Shown here: piece by piece, positions 46,301-56,689 of the stretch
How positions within the stretch are numbered: the stretch's first letter is position 1
Layout of the letters: every line of letters begins with the position of its first letter
NCBI GenBank assembly: GCA_003550325.1
Contig: QKWP01000345.1
Coordinates: forward strand, 143,163 to 207,162
DNA length: 64,000 nt
Reading direction: 5' to 3'
DNA from: Gigaspora rosea
Taxonomy: Eukaryota; Glomeromycota; Glomeromycetes; Diversisporales; Gigasporaceae
The notes under the pieces: model-generated
Told to the model about the DNA's origin: nothing
The model's input: only the letters and a program-made list of their open reading frames with translations
Database searches by the model: none
Made by a program: the position numbers and the translations under genes

Positions 46301-47245
46301 TCCTAAGGCCACGACGATGTACATAATTTTCTTTTACAGTAAATCACCGCAACAATAGTTGGTAAGTTTTGTAACCAAATTCTTGCATTAAATTGGAACA
46401 ACTTTTAATCCAATATGGAATCCGAAAACATGAGTCGGTCAGTCGTATTTTTTTAAATTATTTTTATTATACACAACAAGGATTCAAAAAATGGAGTTGG
46501 CAATCACATTTTCTCCATTACCCTATCGCCAATTACAAGAAATTAAAGTCTATCGAAAAAAAATAATGAAAAAATTCGAACAATTCGATCTAAAAAAATA
46601 TATTTTTTTGTAAAAACCGAAAAAAAATAGGTCAGCAAGTAATGCAGAAATTTTTTTTTAAAAACCCGAAAAAATGGATCAACATGCAGTTTATAGCTAA
46701 AGCTATACAAAGTCGTTTTTTATTTTGCATTATATAAAGTCTAAAAATGTGGGTCGGTCAATTTTTTTTTTTTTTTTTTTTTATACAAGTGCACAAACTC
46801 AAAATTCCCACGTTTGATTGCATTACATATTTAACCAGAAAATTCGAATAATTTAAATAAATTAACGAAATAATTACAGATTTCGAATATATGTTATAAT
46901 AATTACCCGAGTGCAGATGGATGCCAAATTAGATGATAGAGAAAGAAGATTGGAGTGATAGAAGATATCGGTTAGAATGGTCGTCATCATATTCAAAGTC
47001 ATATTCTGATCACCAAGATATTGCAATCATGAAATGCTGTGAACGAAGTCACATGTCATCCATTTGTCACGAGATCACAACCCACAACCTGTGACACCGA
47101 TGAATGATTCGTCAGTATGGAGTATTGTGTAGTAAGTACGAGTTAGTGTTGTTCAGTAAGTATGATGTATTTTATTTGAGAGATCGATTGAGTAATATCA
47201 GCAGAAATTTTGTCTTAGTGACGGAACTATGTGGTCATAAGAATA
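43391..47245. other. Degenerate repeat region without a clear gene
   Basis: CCAGTA(T/C)GATCACATGAAATGT(A/G) occurs twice (44493-44520 and 44603-44632). A unit of about 115 bases is tandemly duplicated (45085-45200 and 45205-45315; CTAACTAAATATGTTATGA, GCATGCATGT, AATAGATACGAATGG). AACGTTTTTGATTGGTT-like phrases recur near 44790, 44850, 45540, 45760 and 47385. ACCAGGAACGTA (44041) recurs at 59177, 59758 and 60724. No frame has convincing coding character. Confidence 0.45.
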
Positions 47246-47300
47246 GAGATGGGTATCATGCGTGCGCATGATTCCTCAATCATGCGCATTTTATCCCATT
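47246..47300 (+). repeat. Second CATGCGCAT / TAGAGATGGG repeat copy
   Basis: TAGAGATGGGTATCATGCGT, then GCGCATGATTCC and CATGCGCATTTT, matches the copy in the amine oxidase intron at 1257. No right end was found. Confidence 0.5.
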
Positions 47301-47527
47301 AAAATTTTATATAGAAAAATAAATATGAAACAAATATAATTAACATTCTAATCTATCTATATTCTTCAATGCTGGGTTGTTTGCTTTAACATTTTTGATT
47401 GGTCGTATCTGAAAAAGGTGATGAATGTGGAAAACTAACAGAAATACGTAAGATAATTATGAGATTATCATGGTCAAGTAATTATTGCAATATTCAAGTA
47501 ATTATTATTTTTTAACACCCTTATTAA

Positions 47528-48495
47528 GGCTTTTAAACAACGCAAATTCGTGAAACGTAAGTTTGCAAAATTTACTTTGGTTGTTTGATTACCTAATATT
47601 TACGAACCATTTGGGCTAAGAAAAGTTCACGAATTTGAAAAAGTTTTGTATAATGATCTCAAGTTCAAGAATAAGTGCAAATGAAAGAACAAGTGCAAGA
47701 ACACGACAAATGCCCCGCGAATAGATAAAGCATAAGACCAATAAAAAAAATAGGGAATATATTCACAAATATCAAAAAAAATTACATTCAACCAAATATT
47801 TAGGTAATTGATTTCTAAAATTTTTGGTCTGAATTTATTGCCGCCCAGATTATCTAATAACCAACTAATTTTCTCAGCGATTCGTAGTTTTATGTCGATC
47901 TACCAATCAATAAAATAAAATCACAAAAAGTGATCAGTGTGTTAAAACTAATATAGCTAAATAATCAAGTTATTAATTACTTTAACATCTTTTGATTAGT
48001 TATATAACTCGTGATCAAATATTAAGCTAATATCGATGAGCAAGTTATAATCAAGAATGTATACTATAATTGACAATAAACTCTACAAAAAAAGCGTTAA
48101 AGCATAATAAGATTATCACATAACCATGATTTTATTTGTTGATAGATCGACCTAAAGCTAGAACTACAAGAATCGCTGAGAAAATTGGTGATTATAGACC
48201 AAAAATTTACGAAAAATAGAAAACTCTAGAAATCAATGTATTTTTCTTAATATTTGCTAATATATTCGCTATTTTTTATTAATCTTATGTTTCCTTTTTA
48301 TCTTTTGAAGAGTAATTGTTCTTGTTCTTGTACTTGCATTTATTCTTGCACTTGAACTTGTAGTCATCTAAAGCGGAGCAAAATCACGTGATACTTTAGA
48401 CTATAGACGTCCCCAAAATAATTTGTAAATATTACAATCGAAGCAAATTTGGTAAATTCACGTTTTACGATTTTAAGAGAGTTGTTTAAGGACAT
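47528..48495. mobile_element. Full-length palindromic fold-back element, about 970 bp
   Basis: The left arm starts near CTTTTAAACAACGC and the right arm ends GTTGTTTAAGG. Matching inverse segments run to the centre near 48005: GTAAGTTTGCAAAATTTACT / GGTAAATTCACGTTTTAC; AAGAATAAGTGCAAATGAA / TTGCATTTATTCTTGCAC; TCAGCGATTCGTAG / CTACAAGAATCGCTGA; GTCGATCTACCAATC / GATAGATCGAC. The arms have diverged, so it is old. No ORF, and no clear target duplication. Confidence 0.7.
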
Positions 48496-49509
48496 TAATT
48501 ATATCATAAACATTCATTTGCATAAATAAAAAGTGATAAAAATTTACATAAAATTTTATATAAAGAAATAATATAAATTTGCATAAATTACCGTTATATT
48601 GAAAAAAACTACTTTAAAAATCGCATAATCAATAAAAAACACAACTGTAAAAAATTCGCATAATTAAAAATTTTTATCAATTTTTACATTACCACGTATA
48701 ATGAACTCACATCGTTGTGTACATAGTAAATTACTTCGTTTGAGCCTGCTACTCCACTTTTCTTGCAAAGTGTAATGCCTGTTTTCACTTGAATTAATAC
48801 CGAATCGATGATTTTAATAATTTCGAGGGTTAATGTGCTTCTAAAACACTCTATTCACAAATGCATTTATGAATGCGTCGTCAACTACGTTTGCAAGAAC
48901 AAACAATACCATATAAAATCCTTTTAATTTTATGCTAAAATTTTATTACACTTAAAAAAAAACATAGCCATAATAAAAAATTTTTTCATCAGGTTTTTGT
49001 CTTGACTAGCATGCTTTGTTGCTTGGTGCACAGCAGAAACTATCTTATAATATAATAATTTTGCATCTCTAGGCTATTTTCAATCGGCTTTATTGTGTGA
49101 AGTTTTTTAATTACATCAATATAAAGAATTTTGAAATTATAAGTTATTCAATATTTAAAATTTGGTTATGTGAATCGCCTGGATTTTTAAGTGCAGTTAA
49201 ACATTAATTAGATTTATTTTGACCCATTAAAGAAATTTATTTTTCCTTTGATGAATCTGTATCATTCCATATTAAGAAATTAATAAGTTAAACTTAAGCA
49301 TTCGAAAGCTTTACTTATTTGTTTTTTTTCTTTTATGTGAATTAATGATGGTAAACGCAATATATTTGTAGTATAATAAATTCAATAATGCAACAATATG
49401 TAAAATAGTTTATTATGAAATAGGAAATAGAAAATTATTTGTGTTAATGTAAATAATAACAAAACCCGTCGTTTAACGACTGGTCCAGAATCTAGTGACA
49501 GATTAAAAT
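48496..49509. other. AT-rich spacer downstream of the secreted-protein gene
   Basis: No gene or defined element is seen. Confidence 0.45.
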
Positions 49510-49660
49510 GAAATACATATAGTATAAAAAAATTGACAAGCCATCGAAAAGATAATTTTTCTGGGGCGCATCTTTTAGATTAGGGTTTAAGGTTAAAGGT
49601 TAGTTTTAGAGCAGAGTTTATATTAAGCAAATATAAGTGGGTTTTAGAAGGTTGAATAAA
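49510..49660 (+). repeat. Fragment shared with the 26470-28188 element
   Basis: TATAGTATAAAAAAATTGAC, the (T/C)ATCGAAAA-(G/T)ATAA block, GGGGC(G/A)CAT, TTAGGGTT and AGTTTATATTAA follow in the same order as at 27860-28010. It lies just beyond the stop codon of the secreted-protein gene, so the transcript's 3' UTR may include it. Confidence 0.65.
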
Positions 49661-49721
49661 TCTGATTTCATTATAATCTGCGACAATTATTATTCTCGAA
49701 TTGGCGCAACACTGGGTGGAC

Positions 49722-51744
49722 TCATTTACCGATAGTTACATTACCAGTCACGGTGTCAACGATAATAGATTGTGATGAACCGTCGCCAAAGATCAAAAGA
49801 GGATTTCCTGGTTTTGGTCCCAAAGGATTACGTAAAGTGACGGTCTTATAAGGATTCGTGAATCCAGCTTCTTCTTTAAGCCGATTGGCATGATCCAAAT
49901 CCATCGGCCAATGGATTTTTATGTCATCAAGCCATGGATGACCAATCAGTATTGGTGGGTTGAAGTTACCGGGGCTTGTTTCGTTGATCATGACCGTGGT
50001 TTCGTTTACATTATGAAAAACCACATTAATGTGGTCAATTTTCGTGGGATCTTTCGTCGGACCCCCTAAGGCCACACCTTCGACTTCATACAATTCCGCA
50101 TGCGGGTATTGCTTGATCACGATAGACACTGCAATGTTGATACGATCGTTGAAACTCAGATTCCCTAAAAGAAATTTTTAAACGTGAGCGCAAGAAATAT
50201 AGCGTATCTAGAGTACGGAATTGAGATTGGTTGCACTGAATCTGCACAAAGCACAAATCGACAAACACGTAATTGCACGGAATTATCTCAAACACACGGT
50301 ATGTACACGAAATAACGAACAGTTACATACGTAGCTATATGGGACAATGTACGGGAAAGCACGTAAAAACGCACGTTATTGCATGCAGTGTTGCGTGGAA
50401 TTCGCACCTTTTTTACGTGTCTAACAAATTATCCCGTATACTATCTCATGCTATATTCCAAACAGTTCTATATATGTTCTGTGTTTAACCTGATATTCTG
50501 TGCAATAATTTTCATTGGGAGTTGTCATTCTTATATTTTTTTGTTTTTTCTGGAAGTAGTGAGAGGTTAAAAAACATTATAAATTCCTATATTTTATATA
50601 TTACATTAAAAGTATAAAAGTTGTAAATGCTCATGTGTATTAGACTCGGTTGTGGTATGTAACACATGGCCGTATTACAACAGTTATGATTGGATCTGAG
50701 GTTAAGGACCCTAGGGTTGCCATCCTAAAAAGTAGTGTTGAGTATGTTTTTGCATTTATTTGATGTTAACACCAGATTTACCAATGGAGAACCTCAATGA
50801 ACTTTTTTTTCAATGCATAGCAATTCTGGTTACATTGGATCTCAAATTTGGATTGACTAGATAACGAAATTTTCATGTGCGGACAATTCTCCCTACATAG
50901 TGCTTTGAACGGGTTAATTCCCGAATACCAAAGCTGACTTTTTATGATAAATTTATTATATATATAGGTAATGACATATAGTAAATTTGTTATAATAGGT
51001 TAGTTTCGGTCCTTCGGTGGTTAACTCGTTCGGAGCACTACTCCTACGTGTTGTATAAAGTTTGGAACTAGTGTTACTTTCATAACTTTTTTGTGCCCAA
51101 TCACTTATTTTCATCATTTTCATTCTCCTTCCATACAATATAAACGCAAGCCACTTGTAATTATCTGATTTGCATTGTAAAAGACAACGGATTTGTATTG
51201 ATAGGTTTTATACTTACTACCTAATAATTTATTTTTCATAAATTAATTTTTTCTATTTAATAGTGAAGTGTTAAATTTTTAATATAGAAAATAATTTTAT
51301 ACTTACTAGCTAATATTTTATATATAAATAATTTAGAGATGATTCATTTAATAGTAAATTATTATGAAGTTTTTAATTAAAAATTGTTTATACTCACAAT
51401 CTAATAATTTATATATAAATGATAGAGATTTTTATTTAACAGTAAATTATAAAGTTTTTAATTAAAAATACGAATTAGAAATGTTTTATTTAATAGTAAA
51501 GTTTTTAATGCATTGATCAAATAATAAATGCTGTAATTCTATACCTCTTTTTTGAACTTCGCTAATCTGGCGACGAAGCATAACTAAAAATGACAATTAA
51601 AATTTCACTATTTCATTTTTAAAAAAAAATAATATCATTATTTTAATATTATTAAATACTTTGTCTTTCAAGTGCCCAAGAAGGATTAATAATTGCCAAT
51701 TGGACAATTAACATAAACATCGTAAGAACTTTGATAAAATGCAT
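49722..51744 (-). CDS. Small secreted protein, three exons, unknown function
   Basis: Exons (- strand) are 51744-51660, 51583-51545 and 50164-49722. Junctions are GT-AG and in phase, giving 188 residues. Exon 1 encodes a signal peptide (MHFIKVLTMFMLIVQLAIIN, then PSWA). Exon 2 gives a basic segment ending VQKR, a Kex2-type site just before exon 3 (GNLSFNDRINIAVSIVIKQY). The mature part of about 147 residues is one cysteine-poor domain with ALGGPTKDP, IDHINVVFHNVNETTVMINE, ILIGHPWLDDIKIHWPMD and the terminal IIVDTVTGNVTIGK. Two strand-rich halves, each led by a helix-like stretch and the second closing on VDTVTGNV, faintly recall PepSY-type repeats; this is inference only. Function is unknown; a secreted fungal protein, possibly an effector, is the cautious reading. 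Intron 2 (1380 bases) is unusually long and carries tandem repeats. Confidence 0.75.
51190..51510. repeat. Tandem repeat of about 100 bases in intron 2
   Basis: Three to four diverged units contain TTTATACTTACTA(C/G)CTAATA, ATTTATATATAAAT, TTTAATAGTAAATTAT and AAGTTTTTAATTAAAAAT. It accounts for part of the unusual intron length. Confidence 0.6.
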
Positions 51745-51818
51745 TGTTTGAAAATAAAAAAAAAGAAGAGTCGATACTTTATTTTTTTTTACAAAAAAAA
51801 AAAGTTTAGGACTCTGGC

Positions 51819-51826
51819 ATTTATAA
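51819..51826 (-). promoter_or_regulatory. TATA box of the secreted-protein gene
   Basis: On the - strand TTATAAAT lies about 75-82 bases upstream of the ATG at 51744. The transposon stack begins only about 15 bases further upstream (51840). Confidence 0.5.
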
Positions 51827-51881
51827 CCGTGTCGGGAATGATACACTGGGTGTTCGGTCAACTATGTAAATCAAAACTATA

Positions 51882-52857
51882 TGGGCCCTCAAAAGTAGAA
51901 AGATCACGGGTTTTGAGAAAATCGGCAAAAACTATTTTGTTACAAATAAAAACAATCTAAAAATAGGTTATTCATGATTAACAAACATGTTTAAACAGGA
52001 TTATTAGATCTGTAGATCCGGATCACTACCGTAAATTACCGTGTAACATAGATTTTTTGGGCCTTTTTTCGATAAACTGTTACACGAAAATTTGCTCTAA
52101 GTGACGCTGAAAAACTAACAAACGAAGCACTTATTACAACTAACAAAAGAGCTTCTTTGACGTCTAGACAAGTTAACAAACCAATAAAACTCAATAAAAG
52201 AGCTATGCTAAGCTGTAGAAAGAAGTGTTTTACCATTTGTTGAAATATTCGGGTGTTTTAGGAGGGGAACGATGGGTTTATGATGGGTTGACAACTTCAA
52301 AGATAAACTCGGAAGCAAATTTTTAAAAACTGACCTTTTTAACACATATTTGGCTTATAATTAAATATATAAGCACCATAATTTTCTACGTATTTAATTA
52401 TGAACACAAGGTTAGTTAAAAAGGCCGTTCTTATGAAAATTCGTACTGTAATAAATTTTAAGTACGAAATTTCTTTGATAATCCTCAATCATGATTGGTT
52501 GATTTTGGGGTTGAAACAAATCGGCCGATATGAAATACCCGGTGGGCTATAAACTAAAAATAGCAAAACGGGTTTATACAGGTTTTTTCCACAAATCAGC
52601 CAATAAAAAATTGCTATAAACTTGAAATAGACCCGGTATAAATCAAGGGGGGTACCGATCAGGGGGTATTTTCCATAAATCTCGGCAAATCTATTTTTAG
52701 ATTATAGCGTCAAAAGCTTTTAACCAAAAATTTATTAAGTGATCAGACTTTCATTATTAAGTAAAAAAGATCGGGCCTAAAATTTTACACCTGATCAATC
52801 AAACAGGTCAATTTTCAAAAAATAGTCAAATTCCCTGGTTTCTACTTTTGAGGGCCC
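51882..52857. mobile_element. GGGCCCTCAAAAGTAGAAA inverted-repeat element, nested
   Basis: The left end GGGCCCTCAAAAGTAGAAA is the perfect inverse of the right end TTTCTACTTTTGAGGGCCC. ATAT occurs on both sides. The uninterrupted sequence AAAACTATATGTGGTAT at 55172 and in the right arm (about 54008-54024, inverse) shows the empty site, implying a duplication of about 4 bases. The interior has no ORF. Confidence 0.8.
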
Positions 52858-52868
52858 ATATGTGGTAC

Positions 52869-53456
52869 TGTCACAATTCGAAATTGTGACATTCGAAAAT
52901 TCGAATTTCCCAATTAGTTTACCCCCCCTCCCTGTAGATAGATCTTCTCATTATTTTAGCATAGATAACTACATTTCTATTTTTGTATAATTCATTAAAC
53001 GTTAGTCAAAATTCGTGTAAACTTGATGATTGACATATAATCAGCCCTTTTTTGTAAAATCTTCATAACACGTTAACGTGTTAGCACGTATGCGTGTTAA
53101 GGGCGCGGATTATAAACATTCTCAATAGCACGTCAACGTGCTAGGCTTATTTGTACCGTCACGTAGCGTGTTAAACAACACATTAACGTGCCAAACAACA
53201 CATCAACGTGTTGTATATTAAATTCAAATGTATATAAACGAATGAATTTGACTTCAATAAAGATATCGACCACGATCCAACACTAATACAATACAACAAT
53301 AGAATACAAGTAGAGAAGTTTCCTTCGATTTTACTTAAAGAAAAATAAAGGAAGTAAGCTAGTGTAGTGCTGAAGAGACCTTTATTCGAGTAAATCAGAA
53401 ACCTATCTTCTAGTAACTATTAGAGTTAAATTGGTAAAACGTACACGCTCTCCCAC
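52869..53456 (+). mobile_element. Solo-LTR-like insertion
   Basis: It interrupts the left arm of the 51840-54052 element: the right arm reads straight from GTGGTA into TTGTATGAAAATTAATT, whereas the left arm has about 590 extra bases. The insert begins TGTCACAATTCG and contains a TATA box (53231-53238) and AATAAA (53256-53261) 18 bases apart, as in a fungal LTR. Upstream of the TATA box is an array of palindromic sites. No retrotransposon ORF and no clear 5-bp duplication were found; the right boundary is approximate. Confidence 0.55.
53066..53213 (+). promoter_or_regulatory. Array of AACACGTTAACGTGTT palindromes in LTR U3
   Basis: Six related sites lie within 150 bases: TAACACGTTAACGTGTTA (53066-53083, perfect palindrome), AGCACGTATGCGTGTT (53083-53098), TAGCACGTCAACGTGCTA (53126-53143), GTCACGTAGCGTGTTA, AACACATTAACGTGCC (53177-53192) and AACACATCAACGTGTTG (53197-53213). 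They stop 18 bases before the TATA box, so dimeric transcription-factor binding is likely. Confidence 0.55.
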
Positions 53457-54055
53457 CTTAATAATATAAAAATTAATTATTGATTTTTTTGAATTTAATG
53501 ATTAGGATAGTGATCGATAGTGACTGGATTATTTAATCACTTTTTATATATAATATAATAGTAAAAAGTGACTTGTGTTTTATGTCTAGAGCGAATAGCT
53601 TTATTTTTCTTAATTATTTTAACATAAATCGATTCTTAAACACCTTTAACAAAGTTATGTTGAATTTTTTTAACATTAATAATATTAAATTTCATACTGA
53701 CTCTTTACAAAAATTATGTTTCATGTTGTAACGATTCTAAGAGAGATATTTTTATTGTAGGCAAAAAATTTAATGCTAGAATACAATATTTTTAACTTAA
53801 GTTAATTTTGTTAAAAAGGTGTTTAAGAATCGATTTATGTTAAATAATTGAAAAAAAGTAAAGCTATTAGCTTTAGACATATAAAAACATACAAGTTATT
53901 CCTTACTATTAAATTATATATAAAAAGTGATAAATACCCCAGCCACTATCTTGATCACTATTCTGATCATTAAATTCAAAAAAAAAATCTCCAAAATTAA
54001 TTTTCATACAATACCACATATAGTTTTCAAACATTGTTGACCGAATACTCCAATG

Positions 54056-55141
54056 ATACACCTAATTCAACTAGGGTAATTGGCACTAGCACTAATAGTG
54101 AATTTTTTTATGATGGGACGCTAGGGTTGTTCTATGACAGGAAGATTATGTGATCATATAAAATTCAGCATCCTCCGACAACGGTTTTGGTAGATTTCGA
54201 TGACATCCGTTTCATCAACATCTACCTTTAGCCAACGCTGACCATAAAGAAGCTAACCATAACCCTAAATCGGGACAAATTTATCGATGAAATAGTTGTC
54301 GGCGAAATTGGTTTATACTACCTACCCCTAAAATATTTGGTGACAAGTAGAAATACATGCATTGGATTAAGTATAGTATAGGTGACATCTATTCTAAATA
54401 AATCCCCATGCATTATGTATAATAACGCATTTCAAAGCTATTGTTAAACGCCATTATTACGTATCACAGAAAATCGAAAATGTGGCATCACTTATTTGCG
54501 CGGGTAATACAAACTCCTGGAGAGGAAATAGCCAATCAGAGAGTGCAAATTTGACTATTCAGGATCAACCCGACGAAGAATCCAAACACGCATAAAAGAA
54601 GAAAAAAGCGAAAATAAGCAAAAACCAATGTTTAAATCGATCTTGATGCACTAATTAAAAATGACGGGAATGAAATTTTACAAATGGTAAACATCATTCT
54701 AACCCTATAGACTCTAAAGTTAAGGCTCTAACCCTAAAATTTTATCTCATGCACTTAGTTTATTTACAAAATCGGGTTTGTGTGTATCATGTTGATGCTC
54801 GGATGATCTTTGATAGTCTGAAATCGAGCCAAATAATTATTACAGCAGTTTGCAAATTTTTGAATTATTATTGGGCAAATATGTAGTGATAAACAGATTA
54901 GGATAATTTAATTAGGTATTTTACAAACATTTCTGATCATCATGCCATATCGATCTGATATCATAATAAAAACAATGAAAAGGATAACGATACTGAGAGT
55001 GTCATGACATCAAGTATCGTACTGAAAAATTGTTTTACAGTAGACACCACAATTGTCGGTAAGTTTTGTAACAAAATTTTTTACAGTAAAATGTGATAGA
55101 AACACGACAGTTTAGCTAACTCAAATTAACTCAAACCATAC
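54056..55141. other. Non-coding stretch
   Basis: No gene seen. 54180-54320 carries TTTCATCAACATC and TTGTCGGCGAAATTGG words related to the 32401-32745 minisatellite; the rest is unremarkable. Confidence 0.45.
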
Positions 55142-56085
55142 TGCATTAGGGTGTTCGATAACTATGAAAATCAAAACTATATGTGGTATCATATAAAATT
55201 TAATAAGACAGTTTTTAAATGATTTTTCCCTGATTAACTAATCGAACCATTTTATATGTAAAAATGGAACATTTTTTTAGATCCACAGAGATTTTTTTTC
55301 TCAAAGACTTAATACAAATCGATTCGCTCCTTATAACAACTAAGTTACAGAGTCTTTTATTTATATTACATATTGCGGAATTTATTTTTCTAAAAAACAT
55401 TTTTATTTGAGTGTCTGGGAAAGTTTTTAAATAAATTGATAAGCTAGATTGGTCAAAATGCAAATTTAACTCTATAGTTCAGTTTATAGGCACTTATTAT
55501 TAATCTTCTTGAAGTTTTACATTATGGTTTGTGTCATTAAAGCTATACTTCTAATTAAAGCTAGAGAAGCATGGATCTTTACAAGTCATATACAGTGTTG
55601 GAAATTGGTGTTCTTAGAGTTCTCATGAGAACATTATTATAAATTTGTGAAAAGCATAAATTTTTTACTGTTCACTATTAAAAATTTTTTTAGATCAGTA
55701 AAATAATAATATTGTTCTCATAAGTATATAATAATTAGCTATATAATTCATACCAACCAAAAACTAATAAAAATTCTTATTTAATTTTCATGATTGAGAT
55801 TCAATTTGCTATAATAACTGCTTATTTGAGGTTATGCTTTATGTTTATAACATCATATTGGTTTTTTTTAAGTATAAATGAGGACAATAACCTATTGTTT
55901 GAGAACATTTATAGCTACTATACTGTTCTCATAAGAACAATGTTTGAGTCTAAAATTTCCAACAATGGTCATATAAATTCAATCTAAATTACAAAATACA
56001 ATATACTTGTTATTTTTACAGAAAATCTCAAATAACTGATTTTTAATGATGCTACATATAGTTTTGTTTTACATATTCCAATCCT
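55142..56085. mobile_element. Relative of the 51840 element, with a nested hAT MITE
   Basis: Left GGGTGTTCGATAACTATG and AAAATCAAAACTATATGTGG; right CTACATATAGTTTTGTTTTACAT and TTCCAATCC in inverse. The body matches the dispersed repeat at 34330-34610 in the same order (GATTGGTCAAAATG, TTATTATTAATCTTCTT, ATTACAAAATACAATATAC). Confidence 0.55.
55593..55967. mobile_element. hAT-type MITE, 375 bp, with an empty-site paralogue
   Basis: Ends are CAGTGTTGGAAATT and AATTTCCAACAATG, with subterminal GTTCTCATGAGAAC palindromes. An exact 8-bp duplication GTCATATA lies at 55585-55592 and 55968-55975. The paralogous repeat near 34557-34600 has the uninterrupted sequence (GTGATATAAATATTGATTTC, then AATTACAAAATACAATATAC), which confirms the boundaries independently. 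A frame of 65 residues inside is not considered a gene. Confidence 0.92.
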
Positions 56086-56689
56086 GTATATTATCACAAT
56101 AGCAACAAGTTTTGTAACAAAATTTTATAGTAAATTGTAGAAAGAATTAAGACAGTTGATTCCAAATCCAACTAATTTATCTAATACTATAATATCAAGT
56201 TTTTTATTTTGTCTCTTATTTTGGTTTAGTGCATAAGGGTACAAACATTTATCAGGTGATTTCCATCTCTTAAGAGTAGAGTGTAATGACGTCATTTCTA
56301 TTACAAAACTTATTGTTATAATTATCAGTTACACAAAATTACTAATACTAATATGAGATTGAATATTCTAGATATTTTGTTTACTATCAAAAACTGGTTT
56401 TAACTTGGTTTGTCCCGTCGCAAAAAAATTTTCCGTCACAACTATTGCTAATTTCTTGACATATTTTTTAAAAAAAATTAACTATAAACTATTAACTTTT
56501 TTGTATCGAAATGAAAATTCAGATATTAAAAATACCATAAATCTATTTTTTTCGATGTAAACAAAATGCATTTTATTTAGCTATAGTAGTAAGTTTTTGT
56601 ATGCTGTGATACATAGTATGGCAATTTTACTATTATTGAAAATGATCGATATACACTCTACCCTTAAGAGAGTACCCTCTCCCCCACCT

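Larger units (their letters stand above)
51840..54052. mobile_element. Long inverted-repeat element carrying two later insertions
   Basis: The left end CACTGGGTGTTCGGTCAACT and right end TGTTGACCGAATACTCCAATG are inverse. The repeat continues through AAAACTATATGTGGTA and, beyond the insertions, TTTTTTTGAATTTAATGAT, ATAGTGATC and CACTTTTTATATATAAT on both arms, giving arms of about 250 bases. Subtracting insertions at 51882-52857 and about 52869-53456 leaves about 650 bases. A related element occurs at 55142-56085. Confidence 0.7.
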
